Below, piece after piece: positions 33,679 to 45,800 of a stretch of DNA of 64,000 nucleotides. The notes beneath the pieces are model-generated. The model did no database searches and was not told the origin of the DNA. It was given only the letters and a program-made list of their open reading frames with translations. Origin of the DNA: Cepaea nemoralis (lineage: Eukaryota > Mollusca > Gastropoda > Stylommatophora > Helicidae); NCBI GenBank assembly GCA_014155875.1, contig JACEFZ010011685.1, positions 372,001 through 436,000 on the forward strand. The letters are read 5' to 3'. Within the stretch, counting starts at the first letter, position 1, and every line of letters begins with the position of its first letter. A program made the translations under genes and the position numbers.

Positions 33679-35736
33679 ATGGAGAATGAGATAGAGCTAA
33701 GGAGAATGGAGTTAGGAAACCAACCAGCGACCTCCGGACCTAATGTTAGCCCGATTGCCGAAGCAATTGCAGAAGCAAGCTCTTCACAGACAAGTGCCAT
33801 GGCTTTCCCTCTGGAACCATTTTCAGATCATAGCGACACGATTGAAAGTTATCTTCACCGATTCGAACGGATGTGTGCTATGTGTGGCCTAGAGGAAAGT
33901 AAATGGACTATAAAATTGTCACAGGGATTGCGCGGTATTTCATATGAGATATTTTCCAGACTGCGTCAGGAGGAACTTGATAACTATGAAGTTCTCAAAC
34001 AGGCATTACTTGCCCGATATGAAGTGGATGCAGAAAGCTATAAAAAGAAATTTAAGAGTGCTAGGAAAGACCCAGGAGAAAAGTATGCACAGTTTATTGA
34101 TAGGTTAAGAACATATTTACACAAGTGGCGCACATTAGGCAAATTTGAGGAAACATGCGAAGGGTTCCAGGAAATGTTCATCATTGATCAGTTGAAAGAT
34201 AGGATGACAGCTGACATGAAGGCATTCCTTACTCAACATGGTGCTGAAAAACTGGATGCTATTACTACCATGGCAGAGAGGTATGAAAAGTCACAGAAGG
34301 AATCTGGAGGTACCCGTCCGAAGACAGTAGCTACCTCAAATGACAACTCTCAGAAGCCCAAGGAAAATAATGGCAACAGGAATAGTAAGCAAAAAGATAA
34401 GAAGAAGACCACCACCCACAATTTAGCTCAACATGCCTTGAGAGAGGGGAAACAATATTGTCTGAAATGTAATATTACAGGACACCACACGAAGGACTGC
34501 CGGCGTAGAAACCCTCCTCATACTATTGCATGTATGGCAAAACTGGAAGCGAGGAAGGTGAACACTGATGACCCTCCATGTAGGGATAAACATAAAGAAA
34601 CCAACCCCAGACTTCCAGTAGTAGAATCAGTTACACTTAACGGATTAATTACCACGTGTCTCTATGATACTGGTCTTCAATTTGATGCAAATGTTTCTAC
34701 CTCGTTAGTGAACCCTGATCAAGTCACTGAGGAAACAATTGAACTCCAGGGGCCTTTAAAAAGCACAGTTCCGATGTCATTACCAGTGGCAAAGGTAAAC
34801 ATAATTTCAAGTTATGTGACTGGCGGAATAAGAGCTGCGGTCTTAGATGACCCAATCTACCCTGTGATGTTGGGATGTCGATATGTATTTTTAGGAGATC
34901 ATGTGAAGCCTCTGATAGTCTCGGCTATGACGACTAGACAGAAAGCTAAGAAGGATCCGGCGTCGACTACTCCGACAAATCCTCAACCAGAGGAATTGAA
35001 ACAAGCCCAGGCAGCAGACAGCACCTTAGCGGCATGTTTTCATAAACTGCCCAAAGCACATTCACCCCCACATAAAGGTGAAATGTATATGAAGAATGGA
35101 CTTCTCCATAGAAGGGCAGGAAAAGAAGGACAGGAGCATGCACAACTCGTTGTCCCTTCTTCTTACAGAGCTAAAATCCTGGATATGGGCCATAGTCTAC
35201 CATTCAGTAGACACATGGGAATCAATGCTACCACGCAAAGGATTTCTACACATTACTACTGGCCTGGAATGAATGCGGACATAGTTCGGTATGTCAAGTC
35301 ATGTCCCCAGTGTCAGAGAGTTGCCCCAAGACACTGGACAGCACCAGCAATCTTAGGGGAAATGCCCATCACTGGCACACCATTTGAAAGAGTGGCTGTG
35401 GATATAGTGGGACCTCTCAACAGAACGAAGAGAAGGAACTGCTTTATACCTACTCTTGTGGATACTTGCTCGATGTGGGCCGAAGCAGTGCCTATGCCAT
35501 CAAGCGATTCAAAGCATGTAGCTGAAGCTTTGCTTGGCATTTTTACCAGATTAGGATTTCCACTCAGAATCCTAACTGATAATGGATCACAGTTCCGAGG
35601 GAAGCTGATGGAGGAAGTTTTCAGACTCTTCCATTCTCGTCAGATTCACACGTCACCATACCACCCAGCGTCGAATGGGACAGTGGAACGCTTTAACGGT
35701 ACCCTTATCAGCATCTTGAGAAAGTTAGCGCATTAG
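33679..35736 (+). pseudogene. gag-protease-integrase of the Gmr1-like element, ends at a second TAG
   Basis: Retrotransposon gag domain (about 33,830-34,300), then a CCHC zinc knuckle (CLKCNITGHHTKDC at about 34,459) that packages RNA, then an aspartic protease region with LYDTG (about 34,660), then integrase. Integrase has the HHCC zinc-binding set (GHSLPFSRHMG...CPQCQR, 35,190-35,310) and all three catalytic acids in VAVDIVGPL, LTDNGSQF and GTVERFNG. A TAG at 35,734 cuts the frame after the integrase core; the same frame resumes behind it. Gag forms the particle, protease matures it and integrase inserts the DNA. Integrase directly after protease is the notable point. Confidence 0.94.
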
Positions 35737-35826
35737 AAACCAGAGACATGGGATACTTATGTACCTGCAGCATTATTTGCTTACCGGGAGGTACCCCATC
35801 ACTCAACTGGAATTGCACCGGCAACA

Positions 35827-37782
35827 TTGTTGTTTGGTCGACCCATCAAGGGACCACTTGAAGCTTTACTTCGAACATGGACTGATGATCAAGTTGATGA
35901 GACGGTTGTAACTGCATCCACCTATGTGGCTGAGTTGAAACAACGTCTACAGCATAGTTGGAAACTAGCGTCAGACAATCTACGGCAAGCTAGACGTAGA
36001 ATTGCACGTTACTACACCAAGAAAGCAAAGGATCGAGAGTTGGAAGTTGGAGAGAAGGTGCTGTTACTTCTCCCAACTAGCCAGAACACATTGCAGATCG
36101 GTTGGAAAGGACCCTATGAAGTGACCGAGAGGATTTCTCGCACTAACTACAAGATTTCCATCAGAGGAAAACATAAGATTTTTCATATAAACCTCCTGAG
36201 GAAATATAATGAAAGGCCCACCACCGAGACAGCACATCTGATGGCTTTGGCAGTGGCTACAGAAGTTGACCATAGAAACACTATGGGTGTTGAGTACACT
36301 CTGCAAGCAAAAGAAACTTACCGGGAAGTGAACATCAGTCCTACTCTAACCCTGGATCAGCAGCAGCAGATTCAAGAACTCTTAGCTACATATGCAGATA
36401 TACTTACAGACAAGCCAAGACTTACAGATTTAGTAGAGTTCGACATGAAGTTGATTGACCCTACCCCTGTGCGAGTCAAAACATACCCAGTTCCGTATGC
36501 CAAAGCGACAGCTTTAAAAGAAGAGATCCAGCAAATGCTTTCATCTGGAATCATATCTCCATCTGAGTCACCTTACAGTGCAAGTGTGGTTTTATTGAGA
36601 AAACCCAGTGGAGAACATAGATTGTGCATCGATTATCGACAGCTCAATGCTATAACGGAGTTTCAGGCCGAACTTCTGTCTGACCAAAACCAACTCTTCA
36701 CGAGTCTCAGCAGAGCCAAATACTTCACCAGGATCGATCTCAGCAAGGGATATTATCAGATTCCTGTAAAACCAGAAGTTCGTCCATGGTTGGCCTTCAG
36801 TACTCCTGATGGTCACTATGAGTTCAACGTTCTTCCTTTTGGATTGAGTAATGCTCCCAGTGTTTTCACCAGAATGATGAGGAAATTACTCGAACTACTT
36901 CAATATCCAGCAATCAGCAATTTCATGGATGATATCCTAATTGCTACGCAGACATTTGAGGAACATCTTAAGGCACTCCACCGTCTTTTCAAACGCCTTA
37001 AAGAAACTGGGTTAACTGCACGACCAAAGAAATGTCAGATAGGATTCCATCAGCTTGATTTTCTTGGACATACGGTGTCTCAAGGATTCATGACTCCTCA
37101 TGAAGGAAATAATGAGAAGCTACAACGAGCACCTCGTCCAAAAACAAAGAAAGATGTTAGGTCTTTTGTGTCACTGTGTGGATTCTACCAGAAATACATC
37201 AAGGACTTCAATTCCCTCACTGCTCCTTTAACCAACCTAACAAGAAAAGGGGAACCAGAGAAAGTCACATGGTCGGCAGAATGTGAGAATGCTTATTCAG
37301 AACTTAAGAAAGCATTAACAGCAAAACCAGTACTTCATCTTCCAGATCTCAAACGACCATTCATACTTCGGACAGATGCAAGCAACATTGGAATTGGGGC
37401 TACCCTACTTCAGAGGAAAGAAGATGAGCACTCAGTGCTATTTCCAGTTGCCTATGCAAGTAGAAAATTGAACTCAGCAGAGAGAAATTACTCTACCATC
37501 GAAAGAGAATGTTTGGCCTTAGTTTGGGCTGTGGAAAAATTTCAAGCCTATCTGTATGGGAAACAATTTACTGTGCAGTGTGACCATCAACATTTGATGT
37601 TTCTGGCAGCTTCAAGGAATTTGAATGCGAGACTGATGAGATGGTCGCTACTTCTTCAACCGTATTCATTTCAGATTGAATATGTACCTGGAAAAATGAA
37701 TGTTGGAGCAGACTTCCTCAGTCGACATCCTGTTCCTGACAATGTAACAGAACCGGAAGCGACAGGGACCAATGAGAAATAG
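35827..37782 (+). pseudogene. integrase C-terminus, reverse transcriptase and RNase H of the Gmr1-like element
   Basis: In frame with the preceding segment across its TAG (30 further codons upstream of 35,827 are open). It opens with the end of the integrase, including a GPY/F module (GWKGPYEV, about 36,105). The reverse transcriptase follows, with KPSGEHRLCIDYRQLNA, FTRIDLSKGYYQIP, LPFGLSNAP and the active site FMDDIL (about 36,922), then a Ty3-type RNase H with RTDASNIGIG (about 37,370), ERECLALVWAVE and CDHQHLMFL. The stop is at 37,782, shortly before the polypurine tract. All catalytic residues I can check are kept, so only the two TAG codons disable the polyprotein. Confidence 0.95.
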
Positions 37783-37849
37783 ATAGATTACATCTGAGGA
37801 TTCTCAAGTTGCAGTTTGGTGATGTTCCAGTTCTCCCTAGGAGGAACTG

Positions 37850-37865
37850 TCTTAGAGGGGAGCAT
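37850..37865 (+). promoter_or_regulatory. Polypurine tract of the LTR element
   Basis: TTAGAGGGGAGCAT directly before the TG of the 3' LTR, the primer site for plus-strand DNA synthesis. Confidence 0.8.
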
Positions 37866-38525
37866 TGTGACATTTTCAATTTCCCCATAACTACAGCTTG
37901 AGAACCGTCGACAAGGCACAACCTATTTTCTATACATGGTTGACAACGCCTGTTGATATTACCAATGCAATGATTGTGAAAACACATACGTCTGGAAATT
38001 CATAGCGCCCAGTAAATACAACGACCGGCGATTTATTAATTGGAATAACAGATTACGCCCAGTATTCCAAAGTTTGTTGTCATTCGCCCAAATGAAGTAT
38101 TATTTTACGGCAGATAGTGCTGCAAGGGAATGCAGACTAAATACGTCAAACTAATAAGAGAAGGTCCGCGGATATTTACCTTACATAAAGGATGTCCGAA
38201 TAACCATGTTTATCCGACCTCCTAGTGTAGACTAAGTGCGCAATTAACGTGGCAGGGGGGGGGGGGATAATAGATTTTATATAAGGAGTAGCGAATTCAG
38301 TTTAAAGGGAGTTCTCCAGTAAAAGTGATTCTAACAGGATGTGATTTTCAGTGGATAATATTACCGAATCTCTGGAGACAAAAATGTGAGAAATACTTGT
38401 AAAGCTACCCTGTTTGAATCGAGGGAACGTCAGTTTAATATCAGTCTTCAGGTCATGATAGTGATTAGTGACTCAAGTCTAACTAAGAGACCTATTTTGA
38501 ATAACGAAGACACAAACAATAGATT

Positions 38526-38570
38526 GCACGATTTATTGCCTGGCATATTTCGCTGCATCTCGTCAGGTAC
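38526..38570 (-). ncRNA. Candidate hammerhead ribozyme in the Penelope 3' end
   Basis: On the minus strand GTAC, CTGACGA, G-ATGCAG-C, GAA, A...T, C, GTGC follow in order. This gives the conserved core CUGANGA...GAA, an AUC cleavage triplet, and a stem I of four pairs (GUAC with GUGC). Stem III has the A-U and U-A pairs next to the core; stem II is closed by one G-C pair and is weak. Hammerhead ribozymes are known from the terminal repeats of Penelope-like elements. Cleavage is predicted after the C of AUC. Confidence 0.6.
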
Positions 38571-38661
38571 ATACTGCAGAAATCACACAACTTACGTGAA
38601 ATTAACTAGATAAATCCTTCAAGTTGAAATATACACAATTTCGCACAGTAATGTCGATTGT

Positions 38662-39490
38662 CTACCACGGTAATTTTAAGCTGACTAACATGTCTTTCTG
38701 TTTACACAATTCTGGCTTGCGTTGATAGATCATAATTGCTTCTGCAAATTTTAACAAGCGAGTATTTTGTGTTCTAAACAACACGCGAAATGCAGTCTCT
38801 CTGGACACAACATGGCGACTGGCAACAATGTGCCTGCCGATTGAAGACGCCGGGAGCTTCCGGTGTGTCGGCTCCTCGTGGCTATCATCTCCTGTGTGTT
38901 GTATCTTGTTGACCCATTGAGGTATGTGTTCTGACACCCGTTTGTTAAGCTGTCTCTCCGTTCGACCAATGTAAACGGCCTGGCATCTACATGTGAATTG
39001 GTAAATACAATTGTTTGTGGCGTACAGAGGAACAGGCTCTTTGACTGTTGGTGTAGGAATGGGTACGGTTTTACATCTAATGACTGGAGTTGCCACACAG
39101 AATGTTCGACCTACTGCTGTAGTAAGCCGGTCTTGTAGACTTTGCATTACGTCATCCCCTCGAAAGGTTAGCTGGATGAATACCTTGAGTTTAGGGACTG
39201 TAGTTACGTCTGCTTTGGGTTTGGGCTGTTGGCAATGGCGCTTTATAAATCCTGTGGAGTACCCATTCAAGTTTAAGACATTCTTCAGAGTTTCAAATTC
39301 CTCTGTCAGTGTGTCCTGGGTGCATATCTTTCTAGCACGGTCAAACAAGGTCCGTACTAAGCCCCGTTTGTACTGGACAGGTGTGAAGCTCTGAAAATTT
39401 AGGTATTGGCCAGTCCATGTTTCTTTGCGATACACCGATCTTTGAATTGTGCCGTCTGCTCTACGTCTCATTAGGATATCTAGGAACGGT
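38662..39490 (-). pseudogene. Penelope-like polyprotein C-terminus with GIY-YIG endonuclease, truncated
   Basis: The open frame enters from LTR sequence at its 5' side. Element sequence starts at RPFLDILMRRRADG, followed by YRKETWTGQYLNFQS and QYKRGLVRTLFDRA, the post-RT region of Penelope-like elements. The GIY-YIG type endonuclease domain then reads IYQFTCRCQAVYIGRTERQL with KRVSEH. The endonuclease nicks DNA at the insertion site. The catalytic RT core upstream is lost by 5' truncation, so this copy cannot move on its own. Frame intact to its stop at 38,662. Confidence 0.92.
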
Positions 39491-41090
39491 CTAAGAGACC
39501 TATTCTGAAATACATCATGGAGCATCTACATTTTCTTATGGTGACTGCCATAATTTGTAGACACTGTAAATGTCTTGTAGGCTATCCTTGGATTGTCTTA
39601 TGTTTCTTATCCTAGGATTGGCGAGAGAATTTATCAGGATAATCTGTCTTTGTGATGATCTAAATGTCATTTTTATGTGTGTCTAAATACGCATGCATGT
39701 TATATGATATATACGTATTATCTGGAACATTATATACATTGAGTGTGTGATGATTTTATGTTACCCCCTATCCTGAGGAAAGGACATATGCATAATGACC
39801 AGAGTGAGATGTCACTCTTAATCGGAGTCCGATCAGTAGACATTGACCACTGAGCGAATAATTATATTAATGAGTATGATTGCTTCTTGCACACAAGAGT
39901 CAGGCGTGCATTGCAAACATGCTAGAGGTAAGCCTATGTCATGTAGGACATTGGTTAAGTCCAATTATGTAAGTGACACTATAGTCACAAAAAAGCGGAC
40001 AAAGGTCTGGCTGATTTATCTCTATGTAGTAGTAGTATATGGGTGTTTGTTTCACACTTTTTTGAGGATGTGAATGTTTCTAATTATTTTGTAAGGAGGG
40101 GTACAATTATGTTGTCCATTATGTTACAACAGATAAGGGAGGTGGTCTGTTGGTACAAGTGATGATGCCAAGAAGGGAAATCATCCCTGGCCGAAGTGGA
40201 GCGATTCATCAGTGAAGGAGGAAATCTGCTTTCTTATATTTGCCACTCCGTCACCCAAGGATGAAGCTAAGTTGCATTACCACCCCATGTATCCTCATTT
40301 AAGTCCAGCGGCCAACAACTAATAAACAACTAATAAACAACTAATAAACAACTAATAAACAACTACGCCACGACTCTTAAACTACGTAACAACTATTCAA
40401 CAAGTAAACAACAACCTTTACGCACGTCCAATTAGTCTATATTGATACCTACAGAGATCATTCTACAAGGAATCATGAACCATAGAATACCCAGTGTCAA
40501 GATCAACTAGTGCCAGATTTGTCCAGGAAATAAACATTTATAAACATTGTTTATCTTAACTAGAGACATACAAACAGGTATACGTAGTTAAGTGTGCTAT
40601 AATTGTGTTGGATGTTCTTGAATTTTGGTATCAACGATCGGACATAGGGATAGTAATTTTTGTTAGATAATTAGGCATAAAGATATCAAGTGTGTAATAT
40701 TTATGTAAATTGTATTGCCCATGGTGCATACCCCCAACCCGTTTCTTTTATTACATTAATGTAAACGTCTCCTACTGTGTTCTGTAATTTCATTAGTGTT
40801 ATATGTGACTTCCTTTAATTAATATTAGAGTGATAGAGTTACTTCAATTAACGATCAGATCCAACAAGAGAGAGCCGGTGGCAGGGATATAACTCACTTG
40901 TCCTCTAATTAGAGTGATCTTACTTTCTCTTTAAAGCAATGACTTCCCTGGGCTCTCCTGCGTGACCTCCTATCAGGAAAACCTATTTTATCATTTGGGA
41001 ATATCACGAGCCAATTCCTGGTTTTCCTATAATAGAGGTCCCCTGATAATTTGGGACAGCGATCTCCCATTTCTATTCTAACATACCACA

Positions 41091-44000
41091 GAAGCTTTAA
41101 CATTTGCCACCTAGTTAACAAACTGCCAGATTATCCTTTAATCTTAATCAAAATTTTCACTTATTCGGCCTTAGTGAAAGTAGACTAAATGAAAACATTT
41201 CAGATGAGGACATTTCTATTACAGGGTATACAATTGTTAGAAGATATCGCTGTAGGAAACACGAGACAGGCATAGCAGTTTATGTTTCTAATTTACTAAA
41301 TGTTCACCGTAAGCTAGACTTTGAAACTTGCAACATAGAATGTATTTGGCTTGAGTTAAAACTTCAATAACGCACATCCCTGATGTAAAAAAAAAATTCA
41401 AAACCGCACACCCCTGATAATTGGCTATCTCTATCGAAATCGCAGTGCTGGACATGTCTGGTACGAAAGCTTCACTGCCATGGTGGATGTAGTTTTCAAT
41501 ACCGTGTTTACAATCATACTACTGGGAGACTTTAATATTGACACCAACAAGTCCAAAATAATATGGGAAAATATTGTTGCATCATACAACTTCCAACAAA
41601 TAGTTAAAAAAGCTACTAGAGTAACAAAATCATCTTCAACAATTATAGATCACACTTATGTAAATTGTTCAGACAACATCATAGAATACACCGTACCCAA
41701 TTGTGCAATGAGCGATCACTACCCATATATGCTGCATATAGTCTAAAAAAGAAATTAAAACCCCTAAACATAAATACATAAGTGTAAAATATAGAAGTTA
41801 TAAAAATTTCAACCAAAACGCATTTTTACATGACTTGCTCAATTCACCTCTAGACAATGTTTATCAACATCCTGACCCGGACAATGCTCTGGAATTCGGG
41901 ATGAAGACCTTTATTGATGTGTTTGATATACATGTGCCAATCAAGGAAGTTCGAATAAAACATCACGTCAAACCACCTCGGATCACCCAGGAAGTACTTG
42001 ACATTATGAGAGACAGAGATAAAGCTCACAAAAAGCGGGATCCCTGAGCATACCATACTCTTAGAGACAAAGTTCAATATACTCATACGAAGAGAAAAGA
42101 CACATTACTTTAAGAACTTAGTAATATATAAAACAAATAGTAAGGATATATGGAAGGCAATTAACACCTTGACAAACAAGCATAACTTCTCAAATTCATT
42201 ACCATCAAATCATATTTCATGCGACCAATACAGTATTTGTTTTTTTTTTTTCAAACTGACATAGACGAGTTGAAGGTTTCAATACCAAATGCTCCTTGCA
42301 ACTTATCTTTATTCTTTACTGTAATCTTTTTGCTAGAATAGATGCCTCCGGGATATTCTTTCCGACATACCGCTAATGAAAATCACTGAAGTATTCACTT
42401 ACCTCAGTAACCTAAAAAACATAAACTCATCTGAGTTAGATGGAATCAGCAATCGGATTCTCCGTTGTGCTGCACCAGTGATCTGTGTATCACTAACCTG
42501 CGTATATAATCAGTGCCTCACCAAAGGCCACTTTCCATCAGCTCTCAAAATCGTAAAAGCATATCCTATTCTAAATCTGGTTCATTGGACAATGGTCTCC
42601 CGAACAATTATAAACCCATTTGCTTACTATCGTCATTATCTAAACCACTAGAAAAACACACCCAGAAAGTAACATTACAGTATTTAGATCGCAACAAGCT
42701 TATAGTTGACAGTTAATTAGGATTTCAACCAACATTTTCTTGCCATACGGCCCTTACAAACATGATAGAAAATTGGCACCAGAATATAAACAAAAACAGT
42801 CTATGTGGAGCTGTGTTTATCGATTTCAGGAAAGCATTTGATATGATAGACCATGTCATTTTAATTTAAAAAACAAACAAACAAGAGACAATAAAAATTG
42901 GCCCTAATGTAGTGACTCTAATAACATCTTTTCTATTAAACAGAAAGCAAATAGTATCATGCAATAAATCGCTGTCTCAAACCACCACCTTCAATAATGG
43001 AGTACCGCTCTATTCTTGGCCCTCTATTGTTTGCCATATATATGTTAACGGTCTACCTTTGCATCTCTCGTCGTCCTGCGACCTAGTTTATACGAACCGT
43101 ATGAAAATTAACGTCACTAAAACAAAATATATGTTATTAACAACCAGAAAAAGACTTCAAACTCTAAATTCACACAGATCACTTCAACTTCACATCGATA
43201 ACATGCCAGTAGAAAGTGTAATTGAGTACAAAACATTAGGTCTCATCATTGATAGAAACCTAACCTTTAATTCCCACGTTCAAGCGCTCACTAAACAAAC
43301 AGCGAAAAAAGTCTACCAACTCTCCAAAATTAAAAATTTCCTTGATGAGGACACAAGGAATATTCTATACTTCTCACATACAGACACATTTTGACTACTG
43401 CTCTACAATCTGGGACGGTTAATTTAATACAAGCAACAAGCAACTTTGTTCACTCCAGAAACGAGCCATGAGTTTAATTTATAGCAAACATTAAATTAAC
43501 AATCCTAGCCCGTATAAACGCCTCCAGTTACTACCACTCCGAAAACGCCCGATGTTCAATAAGGCCAAACTATTTCACAAAACCCTACATAGGAATGCCC
43601 CAAATTACCTTTGGTCATTGTTTAAATATAATGCTAGACATAGTAAACGATTACATATATTACACATTCCGAAGCCTAGGATAGACTTATAAAAAACAAG
43701 CTTAACGTACTCTGCTGTGGAACAATCTTCCACAATAAATCAAAGACATCACCAATACCTATACACATAATCGCAAATTATTCGAACACTGTCTCAGTAG
43801 GGATTAACTTCCACCTTATTAATAGAAATAATAATAATAATAATAATAATAATATATTAATAATAATAATAAAACTCTAGTATAACAACCAGTCCCCTTT
43901 TGGTAGACCAGTATATTCCACATAGCTAATAACAAGTGCCACACCATTCTTTAATATTACTGAGTCGTGTAGTATTGATTTTTGCATTTTCCCCATGCCT

Positions 44001-44247
44001 TTGTAATGCATAATCTTTGTATTGTTGCTGTTCTGAGTTAGCCTTGAATGATGTGTGAATGAAATGATGTATGACAGAGAGTGATAGAAGGGCAGATTTC
44101 AATGTTTTTTTTTTTCTAACTGAATGTAACATTCACAATTGATGAATGAAAGATGAGTGATTGAAAGGGCCGAATGTAAGACGGGCCTCTGTGCCCAACT
44201 TGTTACCCTTTAAAAATAAAGATTGTTCGTTGGTTGGTTGGTTGGTT
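41091..44247 (+). mobile_element. Decayed non-LTR retrotransposon (family 5), copy 1
   Basis: Fragments in several frames, in order, of the same ORF as the copy at 48.1-50.9 kb: endonuclease (LGDFNIDTNKSK, IDHTYVNCSDNIIEYTVP, about 41.5-41.7 kb), spacer, RT with LDGISNRILRCAAPVI (42.4 kb) and FIDFRKAFDM-like sequence (42.8 kb), then the C-terminal TLGLIIDRNLTFNSH (43.2 kb). The 3' end (GGGCCGAATGTAAGACGGGC, then ATAAAG) has a GGTT tail. Many stops and indels. Its 5' edge is the right border of the LTR element. Confidence 0.9.
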
Positions 44248-44414
44248 CGTTCGTTCATTCATTCACATCTATAACAATAATCATTATAATCATTCAATTT
44301 ATAGTCTTAATTATAATAAATATCACCAGCACCCTCTGTGCGATCTACTGTTCTCGCAGTCTGTGCATAGATTCCCAGTTAAATCCGCCATTTGTATCTT
44401 TGAGATGAGCCAAG

Positions 44415-44535
44415 AACCGACATCATAGCACCCGGGTCATTCCTATACCTACTCCTTCCTCATCAGCAACAGTCAGCGAAGAGCTCAAATATTAATGGTA
44501 CCAGTAACAGTCTGACCTAGTCTGAGTTTTGAGTG
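44415..44535 (-). mobile_element. 3' end of a LINE with RNase H (family 4)
   Basis: AAGAACCGACATCATAGCAC and the following 100 bp match (in the same orientation) 55.63-55.78 kb and 63.89-64.0 kb, which encode the C-terminal LRGKARRTYNQIATGTIG region. Confidence 0.65.
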
Positions 44536-44639
44536 TCGGTCACTGCCTGCGGCACCATTCTCTCCAAGCCACAGGACGGACTGGCACAATATAATAATAA
44601 CACTGGGTCGTGAGTGCAGAGAATGGGCAGAGGGCCTCA

Positions 44640-45345
44640 CTGAGTTTGAAGTGCAACAGCTGATCCAGAGCAACACACATCACGGTGATATAGTCATCTA
44701 CACCGATGGGTCAGTGGTGAGAAACAGACGTAGTGGCTGGGGCTTTATTGCAAAGGTTAATAGACGAGTCTTGAAAAAGGAGAGTCTCGCATATAAGACT
44801 ACGACCTCCAGCATGAGAATGGGGGTGGAGGCAATAACAGCGGCATTCCTGGCTAGATGAGACCACTGCAACACACGTTGTGTTCATTGCGGATTCAAAG
44901 AATATGCTTAGCAAGGTGGAGAAAGAAATGTTTCGTGTGGAATGGCTCTTGTCGCTTCAGAGGTCACAGATTGTGAGAATTGTATGGATATTTTGCCCTG
45001 GCCATGCGGGGGTACGGGGGAATGGACAGGCTGATAGGCTAGCAGGGAGTGCACATCTTGGTGGTATCTTGCCTATGGACAAGGGGAAGGTGGTTGTGCG
45101 CTTGTGGGACCAGGTGGAGAAGGCGGAGGAACAGATTGAGAACCCATATTTAAAAAGAATGACATTGCGGGGGATCAGCAGGCGTTCTGGAAGAATCTCA
45201 AAACTGAGAGGGAAGACCAGGAGAACGTTTAATCAAATCGCGGTGGGAACGATTGGTAGTATGACTTTTCGCTGGCTGTTGAACGAGGGGACGGAGCACG
45301 TGTGGGAATGTCCTGAGTGCAGTGATGTCGTCGTTTCTTAACTCA
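44640..45345 (+). mobile_element. LINE fragment with RNase H domain (family 4)
   Basis: RNase H begins DIVIYTDGSVVRNRRSGWGF, continues after a frame change with FIADSKNMLSKVEKEM and ends WIFCPGHAGVRGNGQADRLA, so the D, E and D/H blocks of a LINE RNase H are recognisable. The C-terminal region LRGKTRRTFNQIAVGTIGS leads to a stop and an AACTC tail. At least one frameshift near 44,860. RNase H would remove RNA from the hybrid. Confidence 0.85.
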
Positions 45346-45800
45346 ACTCAACTCTCTCCAAGCCGTAATGATCTATCCGTTTTTCTGTGCAGTCTACACG
45401 ATTCCAAAGGACACCAACCACGTCTGCCTTATCATGCACCAATACTCCACCGAGCAGTGCAGACACAGCCAATCTGTCCGCCTGCTCGTTTCCCATCACA
45501 CCAGCATATCTACGGGTAAAAATCAAAGAGGTGCTCTCCATTTTGATTGTTAAATGGAAGGCCGCGATTCAGCCTGAAGCATGCCTGTCTTCACCTTTCT
45601 CAACACACCATTGTGAGTCCGTTACAATCACTATATGTGAGTGCTGTTTGTCCTCCAGATAGTGGAACTAGACGTGACTGTCTCATTTCCAGTCTCAGAC
45701 TAGATGTTGTGGTATTGCATGCACCAAACACAGTCCACCAACCTTCGGCACCAACATACAGACATTTTTTTCTCCTCTTAGCATAGTTATTCGTGTACAT
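45346..45800 (-). mobile_element. LINE RNase H fragment (family 4), opposite orientation
   Basis: Minus-strand pieces SSLRLEMRQSRLVPLSGGQ, a TDSQW-like block near 45,620 and RRYAGVMGNEQADRLAVSA near 45,500 are a second, decayed copy of the same RNase H, tail to tail with the plus-strand copy. Confidence 0.7.

Larger units (their letters stand above)
38501..39490 (-). mobile_element. Penelope-like retroelement, 5' truncated
   Basis: A 990-bp insertion in the 3' LTR, bounded by an 18-bp target duplication (CTAAGAGACCTATTTTGA at 38,483 and the same with one change at 39,491). It carries the end of a Penelope-type ORF and the 3' terminal sequence with a hammerhead-like motif. Most of the RT domain is missing. 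Confidence 0.92.
28291..41090 (+). mobile_element. Ty3/Gypsy LTR retrotransposon, Gmr1-like (integrase before RT)
   Basis: Two long terminal repeats (28,291-33,125 and 37,866-41,090), both TGTGACATTT...ACATACCACA, flank one gag-pol reading frame. Without their nested insertions the LTRs are about 2.2 kb each and nearly identical. A purine-rich tract precedes the 3' LTR. The five bases outside the LTRs are GACGC and GAAGC, a target duplication with one mismatch or a chance likeness. The pol order is protease, integrase, RT, RNase H, the order of the Gmr1 clade, whereas other Ty3/Gypsy elements have integrase last. Two in-frame TAG codons make this copy defective. No env-like ORF is seen. Confidence 0.92.
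37866..41090 (+). repeat. 3' LTR, split by a Penelope-like insertion
   Basis: TGTGACATTTTCAATTTCC to ACATACCACA, colinear with the 5' LTR except that it carries 38,501-39,490 and lacks the piggyBac. Four CAACTAATAAA-type units occur near 40,320 where the 5' LTR has three. Confidence 0.94.

Noticed and set aside
38386..38613. Plus-strand 75-codon frame in the 3' LTR
   Set aside because: Crosses the border between LTR and the Penelope insertion, so it is not an ancestral gene.
28291..41090. Endogenous retrovirus with env
   Set aside because: No third ORF between RNase H and the 3' LTR; only about 80 bp lie between the pol stop and the LTR.
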